Of a DNA stretch of 64,000 nt, positions 55,355 through 63,990 are shown piece by piece. The stretch is from the NCBI GenBank assembly GCA_000245075.1, contig JH599963.1, forward strand, positions 1 to 64,000, in the 5' to 3' direction. The DNA is from Acetobacteraceae bacterium AT-5844. Lineage in GTDB: Bacteria > Pseudomonadota > Alphaproteobacteria > Acetobacterales > Acetobacteraceae. The position numbers were made by a program, and so were the translations under genes. The notes beneath the pieces are model-generated. The model ran no database searches and was not told where the DNA came from. It saw only the letters and a list, made by a program, of their open reading frames with translations. Within the stretch, counting starts at the first letter, position 1. Each line of letters begins with the position of its first letter.

Positions 55355-56157
55355 TGGTGGATCAGCCTGCCGCCGCCGAGAAGGCGGCCGATATCCAGAC
55401 CCGCACGGTAGAGGACCCGGTGGTGGAGGCGCAGGACGTCTCCATGGCCTTCGGCTCCAACACCCTGTTCCGCGATGTGACCTTCCAGGTGGCCAAGGGC
55501 GAGGTGTTCGTCATCCTGGGCGGTTCCGGCTGCGGCAAATCCACCCTGCTGAAGCTGATGATCGGCCTCTATGACCCCACCGCGGGCCGCACCAAGATCC
55601 TGGGCCAGGACCTGCACGCCGCGAGCGGCGACGCGCGCCGGCACCTGCTCGCGCGGCTCGGGGTGATGTGGCAGTCCGGCGCGCTGTTCGGCAGCATGAC
55701 GCTGCTGGAGAACGTCATGCTGCCGCTGGAGGAGCACACCCGCCTGCCGCGCGAGGCGCGGGAGGAGGTGGCGCGGGTCAAGCTGGGGCTGGTGGGCCTT
55801 TCGGACGCCGCCAACCGGCTACCGGCCGAGATTTCCGGCGGCATGGCCAAGCGCGCCGGCATCGCCCGCGCCATGGCGCTGGACCCGCCCGTGCTGTTCC
55901 TCGACGAGCCCAGCGCGGGGTTGGACCCCATCACCTCCGCGGGGCTCGACCAGCTCATCAAGGATCTGGCGCGGGACCTCGGCACCACTTTCGTCGTCGT
56001 GACCCATGAATTGCAGAGCATTCTGGCGATTGGCGACCGCTGCATCATGCTGGACAAGCAAGCGAAGGGGATGATCGCCGAGGGCGACCCCCGCGAACTC
56101 CGCGACCACGCGACGCACCCGACGGTGCGCGCCTTCTTCCGCCGGGAGGCGATGTAA
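55354..56157 (+). CDS. MCE-type ABC transporter ATPase (MlaF-like)
   Basis: A 267-residue ATPase. Walker A is GGSGCGKSTLL, Q-loop MWQSGALFGSMTLLENVMLPL, signature ISGGMAKRAGIARAM, Walker B VLFLDEPSAGLDPI, and H-loop VVVTHE. The GGMAKR form of the signature is characteristic of MlaF and mycobacterial Mkl. It energises lipid movement by the MlaE permease and the MlaD ring. The start overlaps the mlaE stop (TGATG), giving tight coupling. Confidence 0.94.
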   Translation: MVDQPAAAEKAADIQTRTVEDPVVEAQDVSMAFGSNTLFRDVTFQVAKGEVFVILGGSGCGKSTLLKLMIGLYDPTAGRTKILGQDLHAASGDARRHLLARLGVMWQSGALFGSMTLLENVMLPLEEHTRLPREAREEVARVKLGLVGLSDAANRLPAEISGGMAKRAGIARAMALDPPVLFLDEPSAGLDPITSAGLDQLIKDLARDLGTTFVVVTHELQSILAIGDRCIMLDKQAKGMIAEGDPRELRDHATHPTVRAFFRREAM

Positions 56158-56161
56158 CACC

Positions 56162-57184
56162 ATGGCGACAGCCCGCAGTCTCTATGTCCGCGTCGGTGCG
56201 CTGATCCTTTTCGGGCTGGCGCTGGCGGTAGGCTCCATCCTCTTCCTCACCTCCGGCCGCATCGGCGACGGGGCGCTGACTTTCGAGACCTATCTCAGCG
56301 AGAGCGTCACGGGGCTGGAGGTCGGCGCGCCGGTGCGCTACCGCGGCGTGCGCATCGGCCAGGTGACCGAAGTGGGTCTGGTCAACGCCGCCTATCGCCC
56401 GGCTTCCGCCTCGGAGGCGATTGCCGCCTTCCAGCTCGTGCTCGTGCGCTTCGCGGTCGACCCGGGGCGCTCCACCATGCGCGACGATACCGGGGTGGAA
56501 CGGGCCGTCCGCAACGGGCTGCGGGCGCGCCTCTCCAGCCAGGGCATCACCGGCGTCTCCTATATCGAGCTGGATTTCGTGAATTCGGACCGCTTCCCGG
56601 AGCGGGACTGGCCCTGGACACCCAGCTATCCCGTCATTCCCTCCGTTCCTTCCACGGTGGCGCAGGTGCAGAATGCGGCGGAGCAGGTGATGCTGCGTAT
56701 CCAGCAGGCGCCGCTCGAGGAAATCCTGCGCAACGTCACGGACCTGACCGGCGCGCTGAGCCGCCAGACCGGGCAGGACGGCGACGTGACCCGCACCTTC
56801 CGCGAGGCCGCCGACACCCTGGCCGCGCTGCGCCAGGCCGTCACCGATGCGGATCTCGCCGGCACGATGCGCGAGCTGCGCAGCGTCGCCGACAATCTGA
56901 ACCAGCTGACGGGCAGCGAGGATCTGCGCCGGACATTGGCCAGCGTCTCCACTGCGGCCGCCGAGCTTCGCACGGCCATGGCGCGGCTGCCCGGCGCCAT
57001 TTCCTCGCTGGAAGGCACAGTCCGCGCCGCCCGGGGCGTGACGCAGGATACGAATGCCGATCTCGCGCCCATTCTGCGGGACCTGCGGGCCGTGGCCAGC
57101 AACCTGCGGGACACCACGGAAATGCTCCGCCGCGCGCCCGGCGCCGCCATCTTCGGCGCGCCGCCGCCGCCCCCGAACCGCTGA
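56162..57184 (+). CDS. MCE/MlaD family lipid-transport protein
   Basis: A 340-residue protein with one N-terminal membrane helix (VRVGALILFGLALAVGSILFL), and then a single MCE domain at about residues 40-120 containing SVTGLEVGAPVRYRGVRIGQV. A long helical tail (TDLTGALSRQTGQDG, TLAALRQAVTDADLAGTM, repeated Ala/Leu heptads) forms the tunnel seen in MlaD/PqiB-like proteins, ending in a Pro-rich stretch. It anchors in the inner membrane and reaches across the periplasm. It starts five bases after the ATPase stop. Confidence 0.92.
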   Translation: MATARSLYVRVGALILFGLALAVGSILFLTSGRIGDGALTFETYLSESVTGLEVGAPVRYRGVRIGQVTEVGLVNAAYRPASASEAIAAFQLVLVRFAVDPGRSTMRDDTGVERAVRNGLRARLSSQGITGVSYIELDFVNSDRFPERDWPWTPSYPVIPSVPSTVAQVQNAAEQVMLRIQQAPLEEILRNVTDLTGALSRQTGQDGDVTRTFREAADTLAALRQAVTDADLAGTMRELRSVADNLNQLTGSEDLRRTLASVSTAAAELRTAMARLPGAISSLEGTVRAARGVTQDTNADLAPILRDLRAVASNLRDTTEMLRRAPGAAIFGAPPPPPNR

Positions 57185-57213
57185 AACCCCCCAAGCGAAT
57201 GAAGGTGCCCCCC

Positions 57214-57837
57214 ATGAAGAGACGCGCCCTGCTGCTGGCCCTCCCCATGACCGCCGGCCTGGCGGGCTGTGGCAGCCTGCTGCCGGACCGGCCCTATGTG
57301 GAAACCCTGCGCTTTCCCTTCACCGCCCTGCGCAGCGGCCCGCCGGCAGGCAGCGGCCGGCGCATTCTGCTGGTGCGGTTGATGCGCGCGGCGCCGGGCA
57401 TGGAAACGCGCGGCCTGCGCAGCATTCGCCCCGACGGCACGGAAGATGTCGATTTCTACGCCGAATGGACCGCCCCCCCGGCCGAGCTGGCCGAGGAGTC
57501 GCTGCGCCGCTGGCTTTCCGCCTCCGGCCTGTTCGGCGCGGTGGTGGCCCAGGGCACCCGTGCGCGGGCCGATTTCACCCTGGAATGCGAGCTGACGACG
57601 CTGGTCGCCGATCTCGGCCGCCATGAGGCGCGCGCCGGCCTTTCCGCCGTACTGATGCGCGACGTGAACGGGGAATCGCGGCTGGTCCGCCAACTGGCGG
57701 TGACGGGGCGTGCGCCCCTGCCCACGCCGGCCGAGGGGCAGAGCTTGCCGGCCGCCACGCTGGCCGCGGGCATGAATGCGGCCTTCGGCGCGGCGCTGGG
57801 CGCGCTGGAAAACGGGCTGGCGCCCTTCGTGCGGTGA
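57214..57837 (+). CDS. ABC-type transport auxiliary lipoprotein (PqiC/LptE-like)
   Basis: A 207-residue putative lipoprotein. The N-terminus MKRRALLLALPMTAGLAGCGS contains a lipobox (LAGC) with the acylated Cys at residue 19. The mature domain alternates strands and helices (RRILLVRLMRAAPGMETRGL, ESLRRWLSASGLFGAVV), as in the ABC auxiliary lipoprotein family that caps MCE systems at the outer membrane. It is the last gene of the operon and is followed by a strong terminator. A longer start at 57199 is possible; the ATG at 57214 has GAAGG suitably placed. Confidence 0.88.
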   Translation: MKRRALLLALPMTAGLAGCGSLLPDRPYVETLRFPFTALRSGPPAGSGRRILLVRLMRAAPGMETRGLRSIRPDGTEDVDFYAEWTAPPAELAEESLRRWLSASGLFGAVVAQGTRARADFTLECELTTLVADLGRHEARAGLSAVLMRDVNGESRLVRQLAVTGRAPLPTPAEGQSLPAATLAAGMNAAFGAALGALENGLAPFVR

Positions 57838-57840
57838 AGC

Positions 57841-57863
57841 GGGGGAGCCCAGGCTCCCCCTTT
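57841..57863 (+). terminator. Intrinsic terminator of the MCE operon
   Basis: A perfect 9-bp G/C-rich stem (57841-57849 with 57852-57860) with a two-base loop is followed by TTT, four bases after the lipoprotein stop codon. Confidence 0.85.
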
Positions 57864-57878
57864 CCTGCTCCCCTTTCT

Positions 57879-59150
57879 TCAGGCGGTGAGGCGCACGCTG
57901 CCGGTCTCGTCGCACCAGCGCCAGGCTGGGGCAGGGGGTGCGATGTGCACGCCGCCGACCCAGCGCGCGGGCGGCCGCGACGTCATCCAATCGGCCTCGC
58001 CTGAGAGCAGGGCACGGCCCAGGGGCGTGATGGAGAATTCCTCCTGCGCCCAATGTGTTGCCCCGTTCCCGCCATGGCCTGTCACCGCCCCTGTCTTCAG
58101 CGCGGCGAGGAAGGGCAGCAGCATGGCGTCCCCCAGCCAGGGCAATGGCTCCCGTGCCGTGACATCGCGGAACAGGCTGCTGAAGTCGCGCGGCTGATCG
58201 GCCAGGGATTGAAGGATCAGCCTCTCCGTCAGGCCCAGCCCGTCACGCTGCCAGGGCAGTTCCTGGCAATGGCGGCGCAGCGCGGGGGCGAGAGAGGGCA
58301 GGCCGGGCGTACCGTCACGGGCAAGGCGGGCGAGTGCCGTAGGGTTCGGCGCGCGCAATGCCGCCCAGGCTTCGGCGCCGCTGCGTAGCGCCGCGGCCTT
58401 CACCTCCTGGCGGCCGGACCAGAGCAGGCGCAGCGCTTCCGGCGGCAATTGCCCCAGCCCGATGAACCGTGCGGAGCCCGGGTAGTGCCCAGTGAAGACC
58501 AGTTCGAGATGCGCAGGCGCCGCTTGCGCGAAGCGTGCGAGGCAGCGGGCCAGGACGAGCTGGTCGTAGCTGTCATGCTCTAACCACAACACGATGCGGA
58601 GGTAGCGGCCAGGGGCGGCCTCCAGCGCATCCTCGGCGGCGCGAAGCTGCGCTTCCATCTCGGTGGGGCTTCGGTTCAGCGGGGCGGCGAAGGTTTCGCC
58701 CAGGAAGGCGGCGCGCCGGTCCAGCCAGGAATCCTCCTCCGTTACCGGGCCGAGGCAGAGAGGGTTTGTGTACTCCAGTATCTCTCCTGCGAAGCCTGCT
58801 TCCCGCAAGGTGGGCACGATGTCGGAGCCGCAGCGGATGTGCAGCGTGGGCATGTCCGCATCCGGCGCCGGCTCACGGCTGGAGATGGCCTGGCGCGATC
58901 GGTGCAGGGCCTCGGTATGCACCTTCAGTTTCGGCCAGCTGGGAAGGCCCAGCTCGCGCGCAATGACAAGCTGGGCTTCGCTCAGACGGGTGAGAACACC
59001 CGGCGGCAACTGGGCTGCCCGGGGATGATGCACCCGGAAGCGTGCCAGGGCAGCGGCATCGCCACCCTGGAGGGCGCGCTGCAATTCCCGCGCGCGCTTA
59101 CGCTGCTGCTCAAGGTTCAGACGGAAGGGAGAGGTGGCGTGGTCGGTCAC
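57879..59150 (-). CDS. DUF1835-domain protein with N-terminal ankyrin-like region
   Basis: A 423-residue protein. Residues about 10-90 form an N-terminal helical region found in ankyrin-type proteins (LNLEQQRKRARELQRALQGGDAAALARF, then GVLTRLSEAQLVIARELGLPSWPKL). From about 100 comes a DUF1835 domain (TLHIRCGSDIVPTLREAGFAG, LWLEHDSYDQLVLARCLARF), whose members are often annotated as sigma-70-like accessory or unknown. A C-terminal winged-helix-like region ends it. I choose a GTG start at 59150, with AAGGG eight bases upstream; the in-frame sequence further upstream is low quality. The function is unknown. Confidence 0.82.
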   Translation of the reverse strand: MTDHATSPFRLNLEQQRKRARELQRALQGGDAAALARFRVHHPRAAQLPPGVLTRLSEAQLVIARELGLPSWPKLKVHTEALHRSRQAISSREPAPDADMPTLHIRCGSDIVPTLREAGFAGEILEYTNPLCLGPVTEEDSWLDRRAAFLGETFAAPLNRSPTEMEAQLRAAEDALEAAPGRYLRIVLWLEHDSYDQLVLARCLARFAQAAPAHLELVFTGHYPGSARFIGLGQLPPEALRLLWSGRQEVKAAALRSGAEAWAALRAPNPTALARLARDGTPGLPSLAPALRRHCQELPWQRDGLGLTERLILQSLADQPRDFSSLFRDVTAREPLPWLGDAMLLPFLAALKTGAVTGHGGNGATHWAQEEFSITPLGRALLSGEADWMTSRPPARWVGGVHIAPPAPAWRWCDETGSVRLTA

Positions 59151-59430
59151 GACAGGGCCCTTTTCCTGCGTCTGTGTCCGCCGGCCAGACTGAAAAGGGT
59201 GATGTCGGAGAGACAGGGCCGCTTTTCGTCGATCGTGGGCGCAGCCCTTTCCGCGGACACGGTAGCCCCGACCGGGCTTGGGGGCAGGGAAGCGCGACCG
59301 GGGGACGGGGTCAAGACTGAGCAAGCGGGGTTAACCGGGCGCTTACCTTTGTCCCTGTAGTCTCAAAACAGAGACGGAATGCCGGGGCTGCTCACCTGAT
59401 GGGAAACCCCGCCATGGAAAGGTTCATCGC

Positions 59431-60102
59431 ATGTCGCGCAGCGCCGATAGCTGGGACGAGGTCTGGGACGCCTATGAGGCCCGCCAGCCCCAGGCCGAGG
59501 CGACCCTTCACGCCTCCCCGCCGCAGGGCGGCGGGACGTGGCGCCGGGTGCTGCTGCCTCTGGCCGCCGCGCTGCTGTTCCTGGCTGGCTGCGTGGCCGG
59601 ATCAGCCTGGCCCGTGCTGAATCTCTATGGCCGTATGGCGGGGAAGGACATGCCCTCGGTACTGCGGCTGGTGGATCTGGGTGGGGCACGGAACAGCGTG
59701 CGGGACGCGCTGCGCCGGCACGCAGGGCTGCGGCCGGGCGCCGGCGACTCGGCGGTGGAAAAGCTGCTGGGCGCGATGGCCGAGGAGATGGCCGATTCCC
59801 TCACCAGGCCGGGGGCGCTGGAGGGCGTGGTGCTGGCGCGCCAGGAGGGGCTGCTGGCCTCGCCTCATGCCGCCGCGCCGCCCTTGCAGCGGCTGCAGCC
59901 GGCCGCGCGCGGGCTGCTGTCCTTCGACATGGGACCGGCGCGCGGGCAGGGCGGCTTTGGGCTCGATCTCGCCTGGCGCGGCGGCGCATGGCGTGCCGTG
60001 GCGTTGAGCCTGCTGGACCCTCCGGTGGCGCGGGGGCTTGAAGGCGTGCGCGTGGCGCGGGAACAGGCGGCGCTGCCACTGATGGGTGGCCGCTCCGGCT
60101 AA
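59431..60102 (+). CDS. DUF2939-like membrane-anchored hypothetical
   Basis: A 223-residue protein. A cytoplasmic N-terminus of about 38 residues precedes one membrane helix (VLLPLAAALLFLAGCVAGSAW). The outside domain starts with VLNLYGRMAGKDMPSVLRLVDLGGARNSVRDAL, a pattern typical of DUF2939, in which a small domain follows an anchor. The sequence FDMGPARGQGGFGLDLAWRGGAWR then fits the family's beta-strand end. GGAAAGG eight bases upstream supports the ATG at 59431. It precedes fhs by 69 bases. The function is unknown. Confidence 0.7.
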   Translation: MSRSADSWDEVWDAYEARQPQAEATLHASPPQGGGTWRRVLLPLAAALLFLAGCVAGSAWPVLNLYGRMAGKDMPSVLRLVDLGGARNSVRDALRRHAGLRPGAGDSAVEKLLGAMAEEMADSLTRPGALEGVVLARQEGLLASPHAAAPPLQRLQPAARGLLSFDMGPARGQGGFGLDLAWRGGAWRAVALSLLDPPVARGLEGVRVAREQAALPLMGGRSG

Positions 60103-60171
60103 GCCGCCGCCTTGCCCCCTGCCGCGCTGGGCGATAATCCGGCGCAAGCAGCAGCAGGGATGCAGAACAGC

Positions 60172-61842
60172 ATGGCGACCGACCTGGAGATTGCACGCGC
60201 GGCGCAACTCCGGCCGATCCGCGAGATCGCGGACAAGGCTGGCATCCCGGAAGAGGCGCTGGAGCCCTACGGTCGCCACAAGGCCAAGATCAACCTGGAT
60301 TTCGTCACGGCGCAGGAAGGCCGCCCCGATGGCGCGCTGGTGCTGGTGACGGGCATCAGCCCCACGCCCGCGGGCGAGGGCAAGACCACCACCACGGTGG
60401 GCCTGGGGGACGCGCTGAACAGCCTGGGCACCCGGACCATGATCGCGCTGCGCGAGCCCTCCCTCGGGCCGTGCTTCGGCGTGAAGGGCGGCGCCACGGG
60501 CGGCGGCTATGCCCAGGTGCTGCCGATGGAGGATATCAACCTCCATTTCACCGGCGATTTCCACGCCATCACCGCGGCCAACAACCTGCTGGCGGCGATG
60601 CTGGACAACCACCTCTACTGGGGCAACGAGCTGGGGCTTGATGCGCGCCGTGTCGTCTGGCGCCGCGCCATCGACATGAACGACCGCGCGCTGCGCGGCA
60701 TCGCCTCCGGCCTGGGCGGCGTGCCCAATGGCTTCCCGCGTGAGGATGGGTTCGACATCACCGTCGCCTCCGAGGTGATGGCGGTGTTCTGCCTCTCCCG
60801 CGATCTGGCGGATCTGCAACAGCGACTCGGGCGCATCATCGTCGGCTATACGCGGGATGGCCGCGCCGTCACCGCGCACGACCTGAAGGCCGATGGAGCG
60901 ATGGCGGCGCTGTTGCGGGACGCGCTGGCGCCGAACCTCGTGCAGACGCTGGAGGGCAGCCCGGCCCTGGTGCATGGCGGCCCCTTCGCCAACATCGCCC
61001 ATGGCTGCAACAGCGTCATCGCCACGCGCCTGGCGCTGAAGCTGGCCGATGTGGTGGTGACGGAAGCCGGCTTCGGCGCCGATCTCGGCGCGGAGAAGTT
61101 CCTCGACATTAAATGCCGTCAGGCTGGCCTCGCCCCCTCCGCCTGTGTGGTGGTGGCGACGGTGCGCGCGCTGAAGATGCATGGCGGCGTGGCGAAGTCC
61201 GCCCTCGGCACGGAGGATGTCGCGGCGGTGAAGCGCGGCACGTCCAATCTGCGCCGCCATGTGCAGAACATGCAGAAATTCGGCCTGCCCGTCGTGGTGG
61301 CGCTGAACAAATTCGTCAGCGACACGCAGGCGGAAATCGAAGCGGTGCAGGAGGCGATGCGCGCCCTGGGCGTCGAGGCCATCCTGTGCACGCATTGGGG
61401 CGATGGCGCCGCCGGCGCGCAGGACCTCGCCCGCGCGGTGCAAGGACTGATCGCCAGCGGCAAGGCGAAGTTCGAGCCGCTGTACAACGACCATGTCTCC
61501 CTGGCCGGCAAGGTGGAGATGGTGGCGCGCGAGATCTATCATGCCGCCTCCGTCAGTATTCCGCCGCCGGTTGCCGCCAAGCTGAAGCGGTTCGAGGAAG
61601 CGGGCTTCGGAGAGTTGCCTGTCTGCATCGCGAAGACGCAGTATTCCTTCAGCGCCGACCCCACGCTGCTGGGCGCGCCGGAAGGGCATGTGCTGCCGCT
61701 GCGCGAGGTGCGGCTTTCGGCGGGGGCGCATTTCGTCGTGGCCATCGCGGGCGAGATCATGACCATGCCGGGCCTGCCGCGCCGGCCGGCGGCGGAGAGC
61801 ATCGGCCTGGATGCCGATGGCCGTATCGACGGCCTGTTCTGA
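60172..61842 (+). CDS. fhs: Formate-tetrahydrofolate ligase
   Basis: A 556-residue enzyme, the usual length, that makes 10-formyl-tetrahydrofolate from formate, ATP and tetrahydrofolate. The ATP-binding loop is [14 protein letters not shown]. Other conserved segments are [52 protein letters not shown] and the C-terminal [12 protein letters not shown]. It feeds one-carbon units to purine, Met and fMet synthesis and can consume formate. The Met at 60172 gives the family N-terminus; an earlier in-frame ATG at 60160 adds four residues. The following gene begins 13 bases later. Confidence 0.97.
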   Translation: MATDLEIARAAQLRPIREIADKAGIPEEALEPYGRHKAKINLDFVTAQEGRPDGALVLVTGISPTPAGEGKTTTTVGLGDALNSLGTRTMIALREPSLGPCFGVKGGATGGGYAQVLPMEDINLHFTGDFHAITAANNLLAAMLDNHLYWGNELGLDARRVVWRRAIDMNDRALRGIASGLGGVPNGFPREDGFDITVASEVMAVFCLSRDLADLQQRLGRIIVGYTRDGRAVTAHDLKADGAMAALLRDALAPNLVQTLEGSPALVHGGPFANIAHGCNSVIATRLALKLADVVVTEAGFGADLGAEKFLDIKCRQAGLAPSACVVVATVRALKMHGGVAKSALGTEDVAAVKRGTSNLRRHVQNMQKFGLPVVVALNKFVSDTQAEIEAVQEAMRALGVEAILCTHWGDGAAGAQDLARAVQGLIASGKAKFEPLYNDHVSLAGKVEMVAREIYHAASVSIPPPVAAKLKRFEEAGFGELPVCIAKTQYSFSADPTLLGAPEGHVLPLREVRLSAGAHFVVAIAGEIMTMPGLPRRPAAESIGLDADGRIDGLF

Positions 61843-61854
61843 GGACAGCGCCGC

Positions 61855-63051
61855 ATGATGGGAGCCGATCCGAATGTGCTGCTGCGGCAGGGTCTGGCTC
61901 TCCATCAGGCGGGGGATGCCATTGGCGCCGCGCGGCTGTATCGCCAGGTGCTGGCGCTGCGCCCCGGCGACGCGAATGCGCTGAACCTGCTGGGCCAGCT
62001 GGCCCGCGCGCGGGGCGATCTGGCGGAAGCGATCGAGCTGACGGGCAGGGCGCTGGCCGCGCAGCCAGGAGCGCCGGTGTTCCTGGCGGCCCATGGCGCC
62101 GTGCTGGCCGAGGCAGGGCGGTTGGAACGGGCGGTGAAGGTGCTGCGTGCCGCCGTCGCAGCCCGGCCCAATGATGCCGTCAGCCTGCGGAATCTGGGGC
62201 AGGCGCTGACAGCGGCGGGCAGGGCCGGTGAGGCGCTGGGGCCGCTGCGGCAGGCCGTGGCGTTGCAGCCGGCGGCCGGTGCGGCGCATCTGGCCCTGGC
62301 CCATGCCTGCCGGGAAGCCGGGCGGGTGGAGGAGGCCGCGGACCATGCCCGCCATGCCGCCGCCGACCCGGCTTTGGCCGGGCAGGCGCAGTTCCTCCTG
62401 GCCGCGCTGGGCGTCGCTCCCGCGCCGGACCGGGCCCCGGCTGCTTATGTGCGGGAGCTGTTCGACCAATACGCCGCCCGCTTCGATGAGGATCTGACCT
62501 CCCGGCTCGGCTACCGCACGCCGCAGGCGCTGGCGGAACTGCTGGCGGGTGCCGGAATCGCCCCGGATAACTCCCGGCGCGTGCTGGATCTGGGCTGTGG
62601 CACCGGGCTCTCCGGCGTGGCGCTGGCGCCCTTCGCCGCGCGGCTGGAGGGGCTTGACCTTTCTCCCCGCATGCTGGCCGCCGCGAAGGCGCGGGGCCTG
62701 TACCACGCACTGCATGAAGCCGATCTCATGGCCTTCCTGCCGGCGCAGCGGGGCGCATGGGACGTGGTGGCCGCGGCGGATGTGTTGAATTACCTGGGCG
62801 ATCTGGCGCCCGTGATGCCCGCCATCGCCGCCGCCCTGGCGCCCGGTGGCGTTGCCGCCTTCAGCGTGGAGGCTGGTGAGGAAGCACCCTTCGCGCTCGG
62901 CCCCGGCATGCGCTACCGGCACCAGCCGGCGCATTTGCGCGGCCTGTTCGCCGCCACGGGGCTTGCCGTGCTGGCGGAGCAGGAGAGCGTGCTGCGGCAG
63001 GAAAAGGGGCAGGCCGTGCCCGGCCTGCTGTGGGTGCTGCGCAAAGTGTGA
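61855..63051 (+). CDS. TPR repeat and class I methyltransferase fusion
   Basis: A 398-residue protein. Residues 1 to about 175 form about five TPR-like helix pairs (repeated L/A-rich units such as GDAIGAARLYRQVLALRPGDANAL, partly quoted). A SAM-dependent methyltransferase follows: VLDLGCGTGLSGVALAPF (motif I, near 245), LDLSPRMLAAAKARGLY, and VVAAADVLNYLGDL. The combination, with FDQYAARFDEDL just before the fold, is typical of small-molecule or protein methyltransferases of the trans-aconitate/UbiE-like type. It is probably co-transcribed with fhs; the acceptor substrate is unknown. Confidence 0.87.
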   Translation: MMGADPNVLLRQGLALHQAGDAIGAARLYRQVLALRPGDANALNLLGQLARARGDLAEAIELTGRALAAQPGAPVFLAAHGAVLAEAGRLERAVKVLRAAVAARPNDAVSLRNLGQALTAAGRAGEALGPLRQAVALQPAAGAAHLALAHACREAGRVEEAADHARHAAADPALAGQAQFLLAALGVAPAPDRAPAAYVRELFDQYAARFDEDLTSRLGYRTPQALAELLAGAGIAPDNSRRVLDLGCGTGLSGVALAPFAARLEGLDLSPRMLAAAKARGLYHALHEADLMAFLPAQRGAWDVVAAADVLNYLGDLAPVMPAIAAALAPGGVAAFSVEAGEEAPFALGPGMRYRHQPAHLRGLFAATGLAVLAEQESVLRQEKGQAVPGLLWVLRKV

Positions 63052-63403
63052 GCACGCTGCGCCCCACGGCTTCAGCTTCGGTTAACCCCGTTCCCCGATG
63101 GTGATGCGACCGCATGATGCGGGAGCGAGCGGGCCGCGATGCCCGCCGGAGGAGGGGGAACCCAGACCCTGGATCAGATCGTAAGGCACGCCGCCCCAGA
63201 ATGGGGTGACAGGGGAGATGCAGAGGAGCCGCAGCCGGCAATGACTCCCTGCGCCATCCCCGAGAAGTCGGTTCGTGGCCCGTGCAGAGGCCAGGGCCAT
63301 GCCTTCCGATACGCCGACGCCACGCCTGACCCTGACCTCCGCGAGGCGGCAGCCGGCATCTGGCCCGGGCGCCGCCCCGCCCAGCCGGAAAGCCCGAACC
63401 TCC
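63052..63403. other. Gene-free stretch before flbT
   Basis: About 350 bases with no convincing gene. In many relatives flaF precedes flbT, but no FlaF-like product is encoded here in any frame. The stretch should contain the flbT promoter; I did not find elements good enough to call. Confidence 0.5.
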
Positions 63404-63820
63404 ATGAGCACGCTCGTCCTTGAACTGCGCCACGGCGATATGCTGATCGTTAACGGCGCGCCTATCCGCTTCCGGAGTCGCACCCGGGTTGAGCTGACCA
63501 GCCGCGCCCGATTCCTCTTCGGTAAGCAGATTCTCCCGGCGGAGGCCGCGACCACGCCGGCCCGCCGCATCTATTTCGCGTTGCAGACGGCCTATATCGG
63601 CAATGACGAGGAGCGCGCCGGCGGCCTGGCCCTGGCCCGCGACCTCGTGGCCGAATACCGTGCCTCCGCTGCGGGGGATGACGCCAAGGTTCTGGTCAAC
63701 CGTGCCCTGGAAGCCGCTGAGATGGATGAATGCTACGAGGCGCTGAAGCTCATCCGCCGCGTGATGCGGCAGGAGGAGGCGGCAGGCGAACCGGAAGCCG
63801 GGCTGGCCTATGCGGGGTGA
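63404..63820 (+). CDS. flbT: Flagellar biosynthesis repressor FlbT
   Basis: A 138-residue FlbT. The N-terminus LVLELRHGDMLIVNGAPIRFRSRTRVELTSRARFLFGKQILPA is the conserved family start (quoted in part: DMLIVNGAPIRF, RARFLFGKQI). ALQTAYIGNDEERAG and AEMDECYEALKLIRRVM follow. In Caulobacter, FlbT binds the 5' leader of flagellin mRNA and promotes its decay until the hook is complete. The ATG at 63404 lacks a good ribosome-binding site; an upstream in-frame GTG would add 43 residues absent from the family. A probable flagellin gene starts 170 bases downstream. Confidence 0.92.
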   Translation: MSTLVLELRHGDMLIVNGAPIRFRSRTRVELTSRARFLFGKQILPAEAATTPARRIYFALQTAYIGNDEERAGGLALARDLVAEYRASAAGDDAKVLVNRALEAAEMDECYEALKLIRRVMRQEEAAGEPEAGLAYAG

Positions 63821-63901
63821 TTAAAGGCCCCGGTGGAGTTCGCCCCGTGCCCGCCGGGCGGCCGCCATGTGCGTTACTTGAGGCATCTGCTGACTGCAAA
63901 C

Positions 63902-63930
63902 TTGAATGGGCGTTCAGATAAGCCTATAAA
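63902..63930 (+). promoter_or_regulatory. Promoter for the gene starting at 63991
   Basis: TTGAAT (63902-63907) and TATAAA (63925-63930) are separated by 17 bases, a strong sigma70-like pair. Initiation near 63937 would give a leader of about 55 bases before the ATG at 63991. Confidence 0.65.
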
Positions 63931-63943
63931 ACCGGTGGGACGA

Positions 63944-63973
63944 GTTGCGAGCGATTCTCAATTCAATCGCAAC
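63944..63973 (+). promoter_or_regulatory. Leader hairpin, possible FlbT target
   Basis: GTTGCGA (63944-63950) pairs with TCGCAAC (63967-63973), and an alternative stem pairs GCGATT (63951-63956) with AATCGC (63965-63970). The two stems share bases, so they exclude each other. Both lie just before the AGGAG ribosome-binding site (63976-63980) of the last gene. FlbT binding here is inference from the neighbouring flbT gene. Confidence 0.45.
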
Positions 63974-63990
63974 GCAGGAGAATGGTTAGG

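Noticed and set aside
59602-62934. 1110-codon minus-strand ORF across fhs and its neighbours
   Set aside because: It spans three convincing genes in antisense and has Arg/His/Gln-rich composition with no motifs.
63139-63423. 94-codon plus-strand ORF before flbT, considered as flaF
   Set aside because: It shows no resemblance to FlaF and overlaps the flbT start in another frame.
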